A stretch of 39,087 nt of DNA, from assembly GCA_964583765.1 (NCBI GenBank), contig CAZOWW010000045.1:1-39087 (forward strand), given 5' to 3'. The position numbers were made by a program, and so were the translations under genes. Of this stretch, positions 22,763 to 30,025 are shown piece by piece. The notes below the pieces were generated by a model. That model searched no databases, was not told the origin of the DNA, and was given only the letters and a program-made list of their open reading frames with translations. Positions within the stretch are counted from its first letter, which is position 1, and every line of letters begins with the position of its first letter. This DNA comes from CAZOWW01 sp964583765 (GTDB lineage Bacteria > Actinomycetota > Actinomycetes > Actinomycetales > Kineosporiaceae).

Positions 22763-23126
22763 GCTCCACGGTGATCCGGACGTGGTCGAGGCATTGCCCG
22801 GGGACGAGGTCCTGACAGGCCCGGATGGCCGTCAATGCCTCGCCCAGTGCGATCGGTGCCGACGTGCCTACCCGGAACTGTGTGGACGCCCCCTGGTTCT
22901 CGACCGGAGTTTGATCCTTCAGCCAGAACGGCCGGTCGCGGCCGCCGGCTCCGCCCCGGACGGTCAGCCCCACGTGAGCCAACCAGTGGTGGACGTCGTG
23001 CAGCACGTGCGCTCGGTGACCGGAGCGATGCCGGCGGACGCGACCGGCTGGACGGACAGGACCACCTCGGCCCCCCACCCGGTGAAGCCCACACCACCCA
23101 CCGCCTCTCGACCTGAACCAATACAC
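22763..23126 (-). pseudogene. possible frame-disrupted gene remnant
   Basis: The minus strand shows a coding-like stretch (VLHDVHHWLAHVGLTVRGG, then GQCLDHVRITVEQTGGIARV) with high third-position GC. Its likely N-terminal continuation (GFTGWGAEVVLSVQPVASAG) lies in another frame around 23030-23100, and no clean stop is found before the queE-like 3' end. This fits a decayed or frameshifted gene. I do not recognise its family; a plus-strand frame with Cys residues through the same DNA is an alternative. Confidence 0.3.
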
Positions 23127-23135
23127 CCTGCAAAC

Positions 23136-23168
23136 TTGACTATTTCAAGATCTAGATTGAGAATATTC
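23136..23168 (+). promoter_or_regulatory. AT-rich candidate promoter for the DUF2089 operon
   Basis: TTGACT (23136-23141) is a good -35 match. A weak -10-like AGAATA/GAATAT follows 18-19 bases later, and an 8-bp palindrome GAATATTC (23161-23168) overlaps it. The block is conspicuously AT-rich compared with its surroundings and ends 27 bases before the DUF2089 start codon. Confidence 0.4.
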
Positions 23169-23194
23169 ACATGAGGGGCTCGGGGAGAAGAGAG

Positions 23195-23557
23195 ATGGAG
23201 TGGGCTGAGTTGACGGACCTCACCCGCGGCGCAGCCTTCACGGTCGAGCGGGTGCGCCTGACGGCGAAGGACGTCGTCATCGAGGGACAGTTCGAGGTGC
23301 CACAACTCGCACAGCTCACCGCGGAGGACCAGGTCTTCGTCATGGCCTTCATCCGCTGCCACGGTTCGATCAAGGAGATGGAGAGGATCTTCGGTGTCAG
23401 TTACCCAACGGTCAAGGCACGGCTGAACCGGATCTCGGCCTGCTTCGACTTCGTCGACACCAATCCGGCACCTGCCCCTGCCGAGGTGATCGATCGGCTG
23501 CGAAGGGGAGAGATCAACGCAAACGACGCGCTCCGCGAGCTTCGAGGCCCGTCATGA
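23195..23557 (+). CDS. DUF2089-family protein, helix-turn-helix-like
   Basis: 120 residues from the ATG at 23195, preferred over the one at 23171 because GGGGAG sits 7 bases before it. The core VIEGQFEVPQLAQLTAEDQV and FIRCHGSIKEMERIFGVSYP and TVKARLNRI are typical of DUF2089: a helix-turn-helix-like DNA-binding motif. The C-terminal VIDRLRRGEINANDALRELR resembles the SHOCT-like helix pair that often follows. DUF2089 members usually carry a zinc-ribbon at the N-terminus; here the expected Cys pairs are missing. It overlaps the next gene by 4 bases (ATGA). A transcriptional regulator of this small operon is a reasonable inference, unproven. Confidence 0.8.
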   Translation: MEWAELTDLTRGAAFTVERVRLTAKDVVIEGQFEVPQLAQLTAEDQVFVMAFIRCHGSIKEMERIFGVSYPTVKARLNRISACFDFVDTNPAPAPAEVIDRLRRGEINANDALRELRGPS

Positions 23558-23814
23558 TGCCGCAACTCGTGACCGTACGGATGCGAACTGAACAAGGGCA
23601 CCGCTTCTGCGTCTGGATCCCCGTGATCCCGGTGCTCATCCTGGCCTCCCCCCTGCTACTGCTCGGCATCCTGGGAATCGCGATCACCTCTTGGATCATG
23701 AAGATTCGGGCCGGTGCGGTACTGCTCGGGCTCGGCCGGGTGATCTGGTCGCTCGGCGGCACCCGGATCGAGGTCCGGCAAGGACCCACGCGGATGTTGA
23801 TCAGCCTTCGCTGA
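23554..23814 (+). CDS. small membrane protein in DUF2089 operon
   Basis: 86 residues starting at an ATG that overlaps the DUF2089 stop. A short polar N-terminus (VTVRMRTEQGHRFCVWIPVI) leads into one or two hydrophobic helices (VIPVLILASPLLLLGILGIA through AVLLGLGRVIWSL), ending in a basic tail. No family is recognised. Coupling by overlap suggests it works with the DUF2089 protein, perhaps at the membrane. Confidence 0.7.
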   Translation: MMPQLVTVRMRTEQGHRFCVWIPVIPVLILASPLLLLGILGIAITSWIMKIRAGAVLLGLGRVIWSLGGTRIEVRQGPTRMLISLR

Positions 23815-23953
23815 GGCGCCGAACGGGCCCTGCGTTCGTCCGCACATGCCCGGTCATGCCTGGCCCCGGCCTCTGAGCGATCGACGTCCACCCAGGTCCA
23901 GCTCAACGACCCACCTCGCACGGACCGTCGAGATACGAGATAGGAGTCCTGTC

Positions 23954-24385
23954 ATGAACGAACACCGCAAGCAGATCCTCGAGATGGTCGCCGCGGGGAC
24001 GATCACCGTGGACGAGGGCGGCCAGTTGCTCGCCGCCCTCGAGGAGAAGCCGGAAGAGGCCCTGTCGGCCGCCACCGGCATGCCGAAGACCGCCCCGCGC
24101 TACCTCCGCGTGGTCGTCGACTCCCCGGGGAACTTCGACGGGGACGGCCCCGGCAAGGTCAACATCCGCATTCCGATCCAGCTGCTCCGCGCAGGCGTGC
24201 AGTTGGCGAGTCTGATCCCGCCGAGTGCGCTCACCCAGGTCAACGAGGAACTGCGCAAGTCAGGGGTCCCGGTCGACCTGACCCAGCTCAAGCCCGCGCA
24301 CATCGAGGACCTGATCGAGCAGCTGTCCGAGATCGCGATCGACGTCGACCAACCGGATGCGAAGGTTCGGGTCTTCTGCGAGTAG
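23954..24385 (+). CDS. SHOCT-like domain protein (YvlB-type)
   Basis: 143 residues from ATG with AGGAGT 7 bases upstream. The N-terminal ILEMVAAGTITVDEGGQLLAAL is a SHOCT-like helical pair seen at the start of YvlB/LiaX-type envelope-stress proteins. The rest (YLRVVVDSPGN, KVNIRIPIQLLRAGVQLASL and IPPSALTQV, AHIEDLIEQLSEIAIDV) is alpha/beta, like the conserved section that precedes the adhesin repeats in those proteins. It lies 139 bases after the membrane gene on the same strand, so the three genes probably form one unit. A role in envelope-stress sensing is a family-level guess; there is no signal or membrane segment. Confidence 0.75.
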   Translation: MNEHRKQILEMVAAGTITVDEGGQLLAALEEKPEEALSAATGMPKTAPRYLRVVVDSPGNFDGDGPGKVNIRIPIQLLRAGVQLASLIPPSALTQVNEELRKSGVPVDLTQLKPAHIEDLIEQLSEIAIDVDQPDAKVRVFCE

Positions 24386-25213
24386 TGCCCGACAGCCCCG
24401 CAATCCGGTCACGCTCCGCATCAGCACCCCCCTCCGGCCCGGTGTGGATCCCGTCGGGCCGCGGCGGCACGCGGGGCACGGAAGCACCTGGGGCTGAACC
24501 TCACAGGCGGTGATCATGAATGAGGTATCGCGGGCAGGCCACGAAGCGCACGCGAGTTGGTCGGGGGCAGGATCAGTTCGGGGTGGTGGTTCGGTGTCCC
24601 TTGCGGAGCCGCCGATTGCGTCGTCGGTGCTGGCCGGCATGGTGTCCGCCACCTTTGGGCGCGATCGAGGGGGAGAGCCTGAGGACCACCGAAGGCCTCG
24701 TCAAGCTTGTGTTCGAATTCGTCCGGGCGTTCACAATCGGACGCCCGGGTCCTGGAGATTGCGGTCGAACGAGTTGCCGAATTCGAGCCGGTCCCGCGAC
24801 AGCGCCGGGCCGAGGTCGGCGCGCTGGTCGTGAAGTCCGGGAACCATGATCGGATCTGAGGTGATCCCGCCGCGACCGCCCAGGCGGCGAAGGTCGGGCG
24901 GGGCTCCTGGAGGAGTGGGCCTCGGCTGGCTGACGGTAGGTGGGAGACGAGGATTGCCCTGCATCGTCAGCGTTCCGCGCGGGCTCCCACCTGCGCGGTG
25001 AGGACCAGTGGCAGTTCGGAACCGGCGATCTTGCGACGGCAAGCTCCCACGGAAGTGGTCTTCTCGACCCCATCGCCTCGCAGCCGATACGTGTGGGATG
25101 CCCGCCGGGCGTGGCAGACTGGCCGAACCGCACGTCGAGGGACTCCCCGAGCGGCGGCGCAGACAAGCACCCGCTGCTCATGACATGGGTTCCGCGGAAT
25201 ACTTCACCTGCCA
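24386..25213. other. 830-base stretch without a supportable gene
   Basis: Several frames are open but none has both a ribosome site and recognisable sequence. The minus-strand segment ending near 24731 (GLHDQRADLGPALSRDRLEF) and a plus-strand run (VLEIAVERVAEFEPVPRQRR) both look faintly coding, so decayed genes are possible. A hairpin occurs at about 24721-24750 (CCGGGCGT with ACGCCCGG). It lies upstream of tRNA-Ser and holds its promoter. Confidence 0.4.
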
Positions 25214-25309
25214 GGAGGGCTGGCCGAGTGGCCTATGGCGGCGGTCTTGAAAACCGCTGGTGCGGTACCCATCCCGTGCCCGGGGGTTCGAATCCCTCGC
25301 CCTCCGCCA
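25214..25309 (+). tRNA. tRNA-Ser(UGA)
   Basis: The acceptor stem is GGAGGGC (25214-25220) with GCCCTCC (25299-25305), then discriminator G and an encoded CCA (25307-25309). The anticodon stem GCGGT/ACCGC encloses CTTGAAA, giving anticodon TGA. GGTTCGAATCC is the T-arm, and a long variable arm (about GGTGCGGTACCCATCCCGTGCC) is typical of class II serine tRNAs. It decodes UCA/UCG-type codons. A minus-strand open frame from the SMI1-like gene runs through it, but this DNA is clearly the tRNA. Confidence 0.97.
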
Positions 25310-26159
25310 ACAGCACAAACACGCCCTGAGCTGCGAGAACACGGGCTCGGGACACCCGGCCGGCGGCCGGACGACGTCCGGCTGTCCCCGGCCGGATCCG
25401 GCCGACACCGGCTGGCTGTGACCCATGCGTGTCCCCGTTTCGGGGAACGAGGAGAGCCATTGTGGCTCCGGCAGGCCCCTCACTGGCCGCTGGCGGACGG
25501 CCGATACAGGCCCCGCCCCGCCGGCCAACAGAGACTCGTCCGTCAGAAGCGCATGGCCGCCAGGACGTCGGCGAGCGGCGTACCCTCGCAGGACCATGAG
25601 GCGAGTCACTCGCGAGCCTCCACCGAGGAGCGCCCCTTTCATCTGCCGCGCAGATCCACCAACGCTTCTCGATGGCTTCGCACCAGGCGTTCACACACTC
25701 CACGATCGGGGCAGACATTGTGCTGATGCCACCATCACAGTAGTAGTAGCTACAGGGCATATACCCCGAAGGAGTGTCGCCAAAACACGCCACAATCAAG
25801 TTGCTGCTGTCTGTGGCGAGAATGGGGAACCACTTTCGGGTTTCCTCCAACGCTTCGGGGATATTCTCCGACACAAGGCCCAAGAACCAGCTCCACTCCT
25901 TCGCCAGATACCTCAAGGATGCGAGAGTCAGTCCTGGGCCAATCATGACCGACCCGACTCCCGATTCCTTCGCGAGACCCGAGCCGTTGTGCCAGCAGAA
26001 CCACCGAACCAGATCGTCCGGCGGAACGAGATCGAATTCCGCGAGGACATCCCTGACTTGTTGCGGTGAAGCTCCCGGCGCCAAGGAGTCTGACAGCGAG
26101 GGGCAGGCCGAGTATAGCTGCTGCTCGAATATCGCCAACGCGCCCGTCAGATCACTCAA
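25233..26159 (-). CDS. SMI1/KNR4-family protein, 3' end anomalous
   Basis: Starts at TTG (26157-26159) with AGGAG 7 bases upstream. Residues 1-160 match the SMI1/KNR4 fold: SLSDSLAPGASPQQVRDVLA, DDLVRWFCWHNGSGLAKESG, MIGPGLTLASLRYLAKEWSW and a terminal VECVNAWCEAIEKRWW. SMI1/KNR4 domains are frequent immunity proteins of polymorphic toxins and also occur alone. After residue 160 the frame is Arg/Ala/Pro-rich, unlike the family, and runs antisense through the whole tRNA-Ser variable and T arms before stopping. The family is usually about 150 residues, so the natural stop has probably been lost. No secretion signal. Treat only 25680-26159 as authentic coding sequence. Confidence 0.65.
   Translation of the reverse strand: MSDLTGALAIFEQQLYSACPSLSDSLAPGASPQQVRDVLAEFDLVPPDDLVRWFCWHNGSGLAKESGVGSVMIGPGLTLASLRYLAKEWSWFLGLVSENIPEALEETRKWFPILATDSSNLIVACFGDTPSGYMPCSYYYCDGGISTMSAPIVECVNAWCEAIEKRWWICAADERGAPRWRLASDSPHGPARVRRSPTSWRPCASDGRVSVGRRGGACIGRPPAASEGPAGATMALLVPRNGDTHGSQPAGVGRIRPGTAGRRPAAGRVSRARVLAAQGVFVLLAEGEGFEPPGTGWVPHQRFSRPPP
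25310..25620. other. tRNA downstream region with hairpins and a gene tail
   Basis: Two short hairpins lie here: CCGGCC-GGC-GGCCGG (25356-25370) and TCCCCG-TTT-CGGGGA (25432-25446), either of which may terminate tRNA transcription. The minus strand at 25543-25605 reads LASWSCEGTPLADVLAAMRF then TGA, a 20-residue open piece whose last ten residues almost match the C-terminus of the intact gene at 36832-37074 (LFADVLAAMRV). It is a likely remnant of that gene family. No full gene is seen. Confidence 0.5.
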
Positions 26160-26482
26160 TTCGCAACTCCTGGCGCCGGTATTGGAAGTGGACTACTTTT
26201 CCACCAGCCTGTCGAGATAGGAGCCTCGGGTACCGGCACAACGAGAAACTTACGCCCCTTGCGTTCCATCGGGTACTTGTTGATGCCGCGCCCACTAATG
26301 GATGCCCAGCGAAGTGACCCCTCCCCGCCCGCCTGCAGATGGACGATACGGGTCTTGGCCTCCTTGGTCCCCAACCCCAACTCACCCAGCAGGTCCTGCA
26401 GCCGCGACAGCGCGGCTTGGGCCCACGACCGGGCCTCCCGGCAGCTACCCGAACCGGACTCACACCCCCAAGCAACGACGAG
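26156..26482 (-). pseudogene. group II intron reverse-transcriptase fragment
   Basis: The open minus-strand frame after a TAG at 26483-26485 contains SCREARSWAQAALSRLQDLL and GELGLGTKEAKTRIVHLQAGG. This matches the pattern of group II intron maturases (helix ALARLRxLLxELGL followed by KEAKTRIVHL-GGEG). The expected next motif, FDFLGF, is absent; the frame continues as SLRWASISGRGINKYPMERK and then ends. The 5' RT domains, thumb, X and endonuclease domains are missing. It is a truncated fragment joined to unrelated sequence that overlaps the start of the SMI1-like gene. There is no start codon with a ribosome site. Confidence 0.6.
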
Positions 26483-26579
26483 CTAACCAACCAGGACCAT
26501 CTCCTACGCGAGGTCTGAACCTCCAGTTCTGCTGCGTGCACAGAATCGACTCCGGCCCCACCGCCGCCCGACCTCCGAG

Positions 26580-26966
26580 TCAGACCGACGCCGACGGAAC
26601 GCTTGCCCCCCAGCCATCGAACTCACACGAACCATGCCGGGCACCAGCAAGCACCATCCACGCGACCCAGTCGTTGAGGATCTTCAGCGATACGGGCATG
26701 GGCTGCGTCAGTCCCACCACTGCCCACTTGCGTGATCGCACCCAACGACGCTTGGCCGCATGAGAGCTGACCTCATAGACGGTCTCGGCGCGAAGGTACT
26801 TCTCAAGCTTCCGGGCCCGCTGCTGGCTCCGGGCTTCGAAGACGAACTCCAGCTGCAGGTACACGTCCTCGTCCACCCCCTGGCTTCGCAGCGCCTCCCA
26901 AGTGCCCGAATTCATCTGCAACTGGTGCGACAACACCCGCTCGATCCACGACGGAAGATCACTCAC
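26580..26966 (-). CDS. RraB-like (RNase E inhibitor family) protein
   Basis: 128 residues from GTG; the ribosome site is weak. LQLEFVFEARSQQRARKLEK, ETVYEVSSHAAKRRW, and SRKWAVVGLTQPMPVSLKIL then WMVLAGARHGSCEFDGWGAS follow the RraB domain: a beta-alpha-beta unit, a second strand with V-x-x-L-T-xP-M/V and the terminal EFDGWG-x-V signature. RraB regulates RNase E in gammaproteobacteria; in actinobacteria such proteins are mostly uncharacterised, and some sit beside toxin-immunity genes. Lacking a partner here, its role is open. It is upstream of, and on the same strand as, the RT fragment and SMI1-like gene. Cytoplasmic. Confidence 0.7.
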   Translation of the reverse strand: MSDLPSWIERVLSHQLQMNSGTWEALRSQGVDEDVYLQLEFVFEARSQQRARKLEKYLRAETVYEVSSHAAKRRWVRSRKWAVVGLTQPMPVSLKILNDWVAWMVLAGARHGSCEFDGWGASVPSASV

Positions 26967-27217
26967 GGTCCGAAGCTATCGCAGGGAGTGACCATCAGCT
27001 GTCCTGGCGCGAGAAGGTGTCGCTCGCAGCCCAAGCTGCGTTCGGCCCGCGCGGGGCTGAGCGTGGGGCTGGGGGAGCGCGAGGCCGGGTCGCCTTGGGT
27101 GCCGGGGCTCACCTGGTGGGTACCACGCCCGGTCTCCCCAGCACTGAACTACTGCCGCTCCACCGGATCCAGACCACGGATCCGGCCTTGGCTTCCGTCG
27201 GAGCGCGGAACAGCACC

Positions 27218-27826
27218 TCAGCGGTCTTCGACGGCGGCGCCGTGCAGGACAGTGGCGGTGGCAGTGGCCTCCCCGCTCAGGTCTGTGATCCCGACGGCTG
27301 ACAGGACGGCCGCGTGTCGCGGTACTCGAGCGGTGACCGTGACATCCAGACCGGCGATGGTGACGGCGCCGCTGGCCCCACCGGCATCCAGGACCGCTCG
27401 GGCGGCACGCTCAGCCGCGACCGGGTCGATCGCCAATCCGTCGGGATTCGCCGTCCGCAGGGATACCGGTGCGAGCGCGTCGGCCCCGGCCCGGGCAGCC
27501 TGCTGAGCCAGGTCCTCGGCCCGCCCACGAGCGGCCAGAGCGGCTCCCCCGTCAACGACCAGGCCCGCCATGACCATCAGGGCCGTCATGAACACCGCCA
27601 AGTACAGGGCCACCGATCCCTGCTCGGCGTCGCTTCGGGTGGTACGGGATGCCGCCGCACGGGATCCGGTTCGAGCGGAGGTCGTGGTGACGAGAACAGC
27701 AGAACGGACTCGGGTCTCGCGGGCGAGTCGCGTCCGGAAGAAGTGCACCCAGGCGAAGCGCGTCCGGGAAGAGGCGTGCGGTCCCGAGGAGGTTTCCCTC
27801 GCCCCAGGTAGACGTCCACGAATCAT
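27218..27826 (-). CDS. TadG/TadE-like secreted pilus assembly protein
   Basis: 202 residues from ATG (MIRGRLPGARE) with GGAGG 6 bases upstream; a longer upstream frame would cover the previous gene. A basic N-terminal 80 residues precede EQGSVALYLAVFMTALMVMAGL, a TadE/TadG-type membrane helix with the G-x-V/A-x-L-E-like entry, then VVDGGAALAARGRAEDLAQQ and AARAGADAL, the conserved helix of such proteins. The rest is a small extracytoplasmic beta domain (VTIAGLDVTVTARVPRHAAV). These proteins are pseudopilin-like subunits of the Flp/Tad system. It is the last gene of the locus. The long basic leader is unusual; a later start is possible. Confidence 0.75.
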   Translation of the reverse strand: MIRGRLPGARETSSGPHASSRTRFAWVHFFRTRLARETRVRSAVLVTTTSARTGSRAAASRTTRSDAEQGSVALYLAVFMTALMVMAGLVVDGGAALAARGRAEDLAQQAARAGADALAPVSLRTANPDGLAIDPVAAERAARAVLDAGGASGAVTIAGLDVTVTARVPRHAAVLSAVGITDLSGEATATATVLHGAAVEDR

Positions 27827-27893
27827 GGAGGGCCTCCGAGCCGGCCACGGGCCGTCCTCCGAACCGGTTGCCTCGGGATGCCCTTCAACCCGA

Positions 27894-28343
27894 TCACGGG
27901 CCGACTCCCGGCAGGTCGCGATACGTCTCCAACGGGCAGGTAGCGGACGAGTCCAGGTGCAGGGTGCCCGGGACGCCTGCCATGGCCAGGGCCGACAGGT
28001 CGACCAAGCAGTGCACGGTCGCGGTGACGCGCCCACCGGGGCGGAGGTCGCGGGTGTCCAGCTCGACGCTCGTTCTGGTGCAGGAGAGTCCGGCCTGGGC
28101 GAGGGTCTCCTCGGCGACGGCTTCGGCGTCGATTCGAGCCTGGCCGGGGCCGTCAGCAAGGGATGCGGCCCGGGCGGCAGCGGCGGCAGCCTGATCGACC
28201 ACGGCCCGCCCCTGGGTGACGCGCCCGAACGCCACGACGACCAGCAGCATCACGATCACGACCGGGGTGACGATCGCCAGTTCCAGGGCCAGGAACCCCT
28301 CCTGACCGTCCGGGGGCGAACGACGGCGTGCGCGCCACCTCAT
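27894..28343 (-). CDS. TadE-like pseudopilin
   Basis: 149 residues. The leader DGQEGFLALELAIVTPVVIV and MLLVVVAFGRVTQGR has the TadE-type E at +5 of the hydrophobic stretch; VVDQAAAAAARAASLADGPG is the following amphipathic helix. Cys residues (LSCTRTS, VHCLVD, ATCPLE) may form disulfides in the extracytoplasmic domain. It starts 3 bases after the TadE gene, so the two are translated together. Role: minor pilin / assembly factor of the Flp pilus. Confidence 0.8.
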   Translation of the reverse strand: MRWRARRRSPPDGQEGFLALELAIVTPVVIVMLLVVVAFGRVTQGRAVVDQAAAAAARAASLADGPGQARIDAEAVAEETLAQAGLSCTRTSVELDTRDLRPGGRVTATVHCLVDLSALAMAGVPGTLHLDSSATCPLETYRDLPGVGP

Positions 28344-28346
28344 GGC

Positions 28347-28847
28347 TCACCCGCCGGCCGGGGTGACGAACCGCTCGGTGGGCCCGGCTGCGGTCTCGTG
28401 GACGTCGAAGTCAGCGAAGGGCACGACCGACAGCACATGTGCGTGAACGACGACCGTGACCGTGGCGGGGGTCCGGGCGACGATCACCTGGGTCCGGGAG
28501 AGCAGGTGCGGGGCGACCTGGCGCAGGTAGGCGGTGGCGGCGTCCTGTCCCGCGGATGCGGTGGACCGGTATCCCCGCGCGGTCTGCAGACCCTCCCGGG
28601 CGGCGGCCTGGGAGACATGACGCGAGTGCCACAGCAGCGCGTACTGGATGACCAGCATCACGAACAGGATCAACACGGGAAGGACGATCACCGTCTCGAT
28701 GACGCTGTAGCCGTCTTCACTCCTGCGGACCCGGTCGGGACAGTGCCGGACACCTCGGGAGCGAGTCTCCGCAGCGGCGCGGTGCAGCGCACGCCCGCCA
28801 CACGCCCCGGCACTGCGACGCCAGGGATTCTTCCGGAGGCGACCCAT
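28347..28847 (-). CDS. TadE-family pilus assembly protein
   Basis: Up to 166 residues from ATG at 28847. The motif RRSEDGYSVIETVIVLPVLI and LFVMLVIQYALLWHSRHVSQ, then AAAREGLQTARGY, is the TadE leader, membrane helix and adjacent helix. An Arg-rich 40-residue N-terminus precedes it; since no good ribosome site is seen at this ATG, a shorter start is possible. The extracytoplasmic part ends in strands (VTVVVHAHVLSVVPFADFDV). It lies 8 bases after the pilin gene. Confidence 0.8.
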   Translation of the reverse strand: MGRLRKNPWRRSAGACGGRALHRAAAETRSRGVRHCPDRVRRSEDGYSVIETVIVLPVLILFVMLVIQYALLWHSRHVSQAAAREGLQTARGYRSTASAGQDAATAYLRQVAPHLLSRTQVIVARTPATVTVVVHAHVLSVVPFADFDVHETAAGPTERFVTPAGG

Positions 28848-28855
28848 TGCGTGGG

Positions 28856-29098
28856 CTACTGCGTCTTGACGTTGTTCGCGGCGTCGGTGGCCTTGGACAC
28901 CAGGATGCCGACGATGATGATCGCGGCTGCGACGAAGAGGCCGATGATCACGACGGTCTCCACGATGGAAGCGCCGGCGTCCGGTGCAGAAGTCCCGGCA
29001 TCAAGAGGGGGACGCGAGGGGTGCCTGCGCGCGGAGTGCCTGCGTACGGCGTGCAGGCCGGCGGTCAACCAGGTCCGCATCATCTGGATCTCGAGCAT
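28856..29098 (-). CDS. Flp-type major pilin
   Basis: 80 residues from ATG with AAGGAG 6 bases upstream. A leader of about 40 residues precedes GASIVETVVIIGLFVAAAII and VGILVSKATDAANNVKTQ, a single hydrophobic helix with a Glu near its start, as in Flp/TadE pilins that need a prepilin peptidase. The mature pilin would be roughly 35-40 residues. The long Arg/His-rich leader (RTWLTAGLHAVRRHSARRH) is more extended than in Flp of Gram-negatives. It lies between tadC and tadE-like genes. No prepilin peptidase gene (tadV) is seen in the window. Confidence 0.8.
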   Translation of the reverse strand: MLEIQMMRTWLTAGLHAVRRHSARRHPSRPPLDAGTSAPDAGASIVETVVIIGLFVAAAIIIVGILVSKATDAANNVKTQ

Positions 29099-29116
29099 GT
29101 GGGGCTCCTTCGAGGG

Positions 29117-30025
29117 TCAGAAGGCCATGACGTTGACGATCGCGGGATAGGCCAGGAAGACGATGAACGCGAAGCCGATGAGGATCTGGGCGAGACGCAT
29201 CGATTGGTCCTTCTGGCCGGCCTGTCCCTCGGCCTCGGCCAGCTCACGACGACGCAGGGTGGCGGCGCGAGCGGTCAGGGTGGCCCGGACTCGGGCGCCG
29301 TCCCGGCCGACCAGGCGCACCAGGGCGCCGAGGTCACGCAGTTCGGTCACGCCGATCCGGGTGCCGAGGTCGGTGAGGGCTTCCCACTGGTCTTGCCCGG
29401 AGAGGGTGGCTCGCCACAAGGTGTCCCGCAGCAGGGCCATCGGCCAACCGGCACCTACCCGCGCGGCGTTGGGCAGTGCCTCTGCCGGGGCCGCGGATCC
29501 GGCCATCTCCAATGCGACTAGATCCAGGTAGGCACCCAGAGCGCGGCGGAAGTCGCGCCGTCGACGCGAAGCCTCCTGGCGGGCTTCCAGGTCCACGAGA
29601 AAGGTGAATCCGATCCCGGCGAGAGCCGCGAGGACGAGCGGGCTGCCGGAGGGCAGGGTCCAGTCCGCACCGAGTTGCAGGCCGCAGCAGGTCGCGATGA
29701 CCAGGGTGAACCCGGCCAGGCCGGCGAATGCCTTGCGGCCCAGGGCTGCCTCGAAGGACCGGCCGGTCAACGCCAGGTCCTGACGCAGGCTGGTGTAGGA
29801 CCAGCCGCGCCTTTCCAGTTCCGCCGCGGCCCACCGGCCCACGCGAGCGCCCAACCCGGAGTTGCCGTCGAGCATTGGTCCGGATGTCTGCGAGCCCTCG
29901 GGCGCGCGCCGGGCGTCGAACCGGCCCAGCTGCACCAAGGGGGACACTGTCGGCGGGTACATCCGCCGGATCAGTGCGAACACCGCGGCCCCCAGGCACG
30001 CCCCGACCAGGGCCAGCGCGATCAC
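29117..30025 (-). CDS. tadC: TadC-like inner membrane pilus platform protein
   Basis: 302 residues from a GTG overlapping the TadB stop (GTGA). It has an N-terminal hydrophobic helix, a central pair of helices (AFAGLAGFTLVIATCCGLQL; GSPLVLAALAGIGFTFLVDL), a T2SSF domain (FRRALGAYLDLVALEMAGSA, then PAEALPNAARVG), and a C-terminal helix (AQILIGFAFIVFLAYPAIVN). The order of helices and the T2SSF signature identify TadC, which with TadB forms the platform for pilus assembly in the cell membrane. Confidence 0.88.
   Translation of the reverse strand: MIALALVGACLGAAVFALIRRMYPPTVSPLVQLGRFDARRAPEGSQTSGPMLDGNSGLGARVGRWAAAELERRGWSYTSLRQDLALTGRSFEAALGRKAFAGLAGFTLVIATCCGLQLGADWTLPSGSPLVLAALAGIGFTFLVDLEARQEASRRRRDFRRALGAYLDLVALEMAGSAAPAEALPNAARVGAGWPMALLRDTLWRATLSGQDQWEALTDLGTRIGVTELRDLGALVRLVGRDGARVRATLTARAATLRRRELAEAEGQAGQKDQSMRLAQILIGFAFIVFLAYPAIVNVMAF

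Noticed and set aside
25214..25309. Integration site (att) at tRNA-Ser
   Set aside because: No second copy of the tRNA 3' end and no integrase could be found in the window, so an att call is not supported.
27570..29150. Long plus-strand frame across the TadE/TadG genes
   Set aside because: Antisense shadow of the minus-strand pilus genes, which have recognisable TadE and pilin helices.
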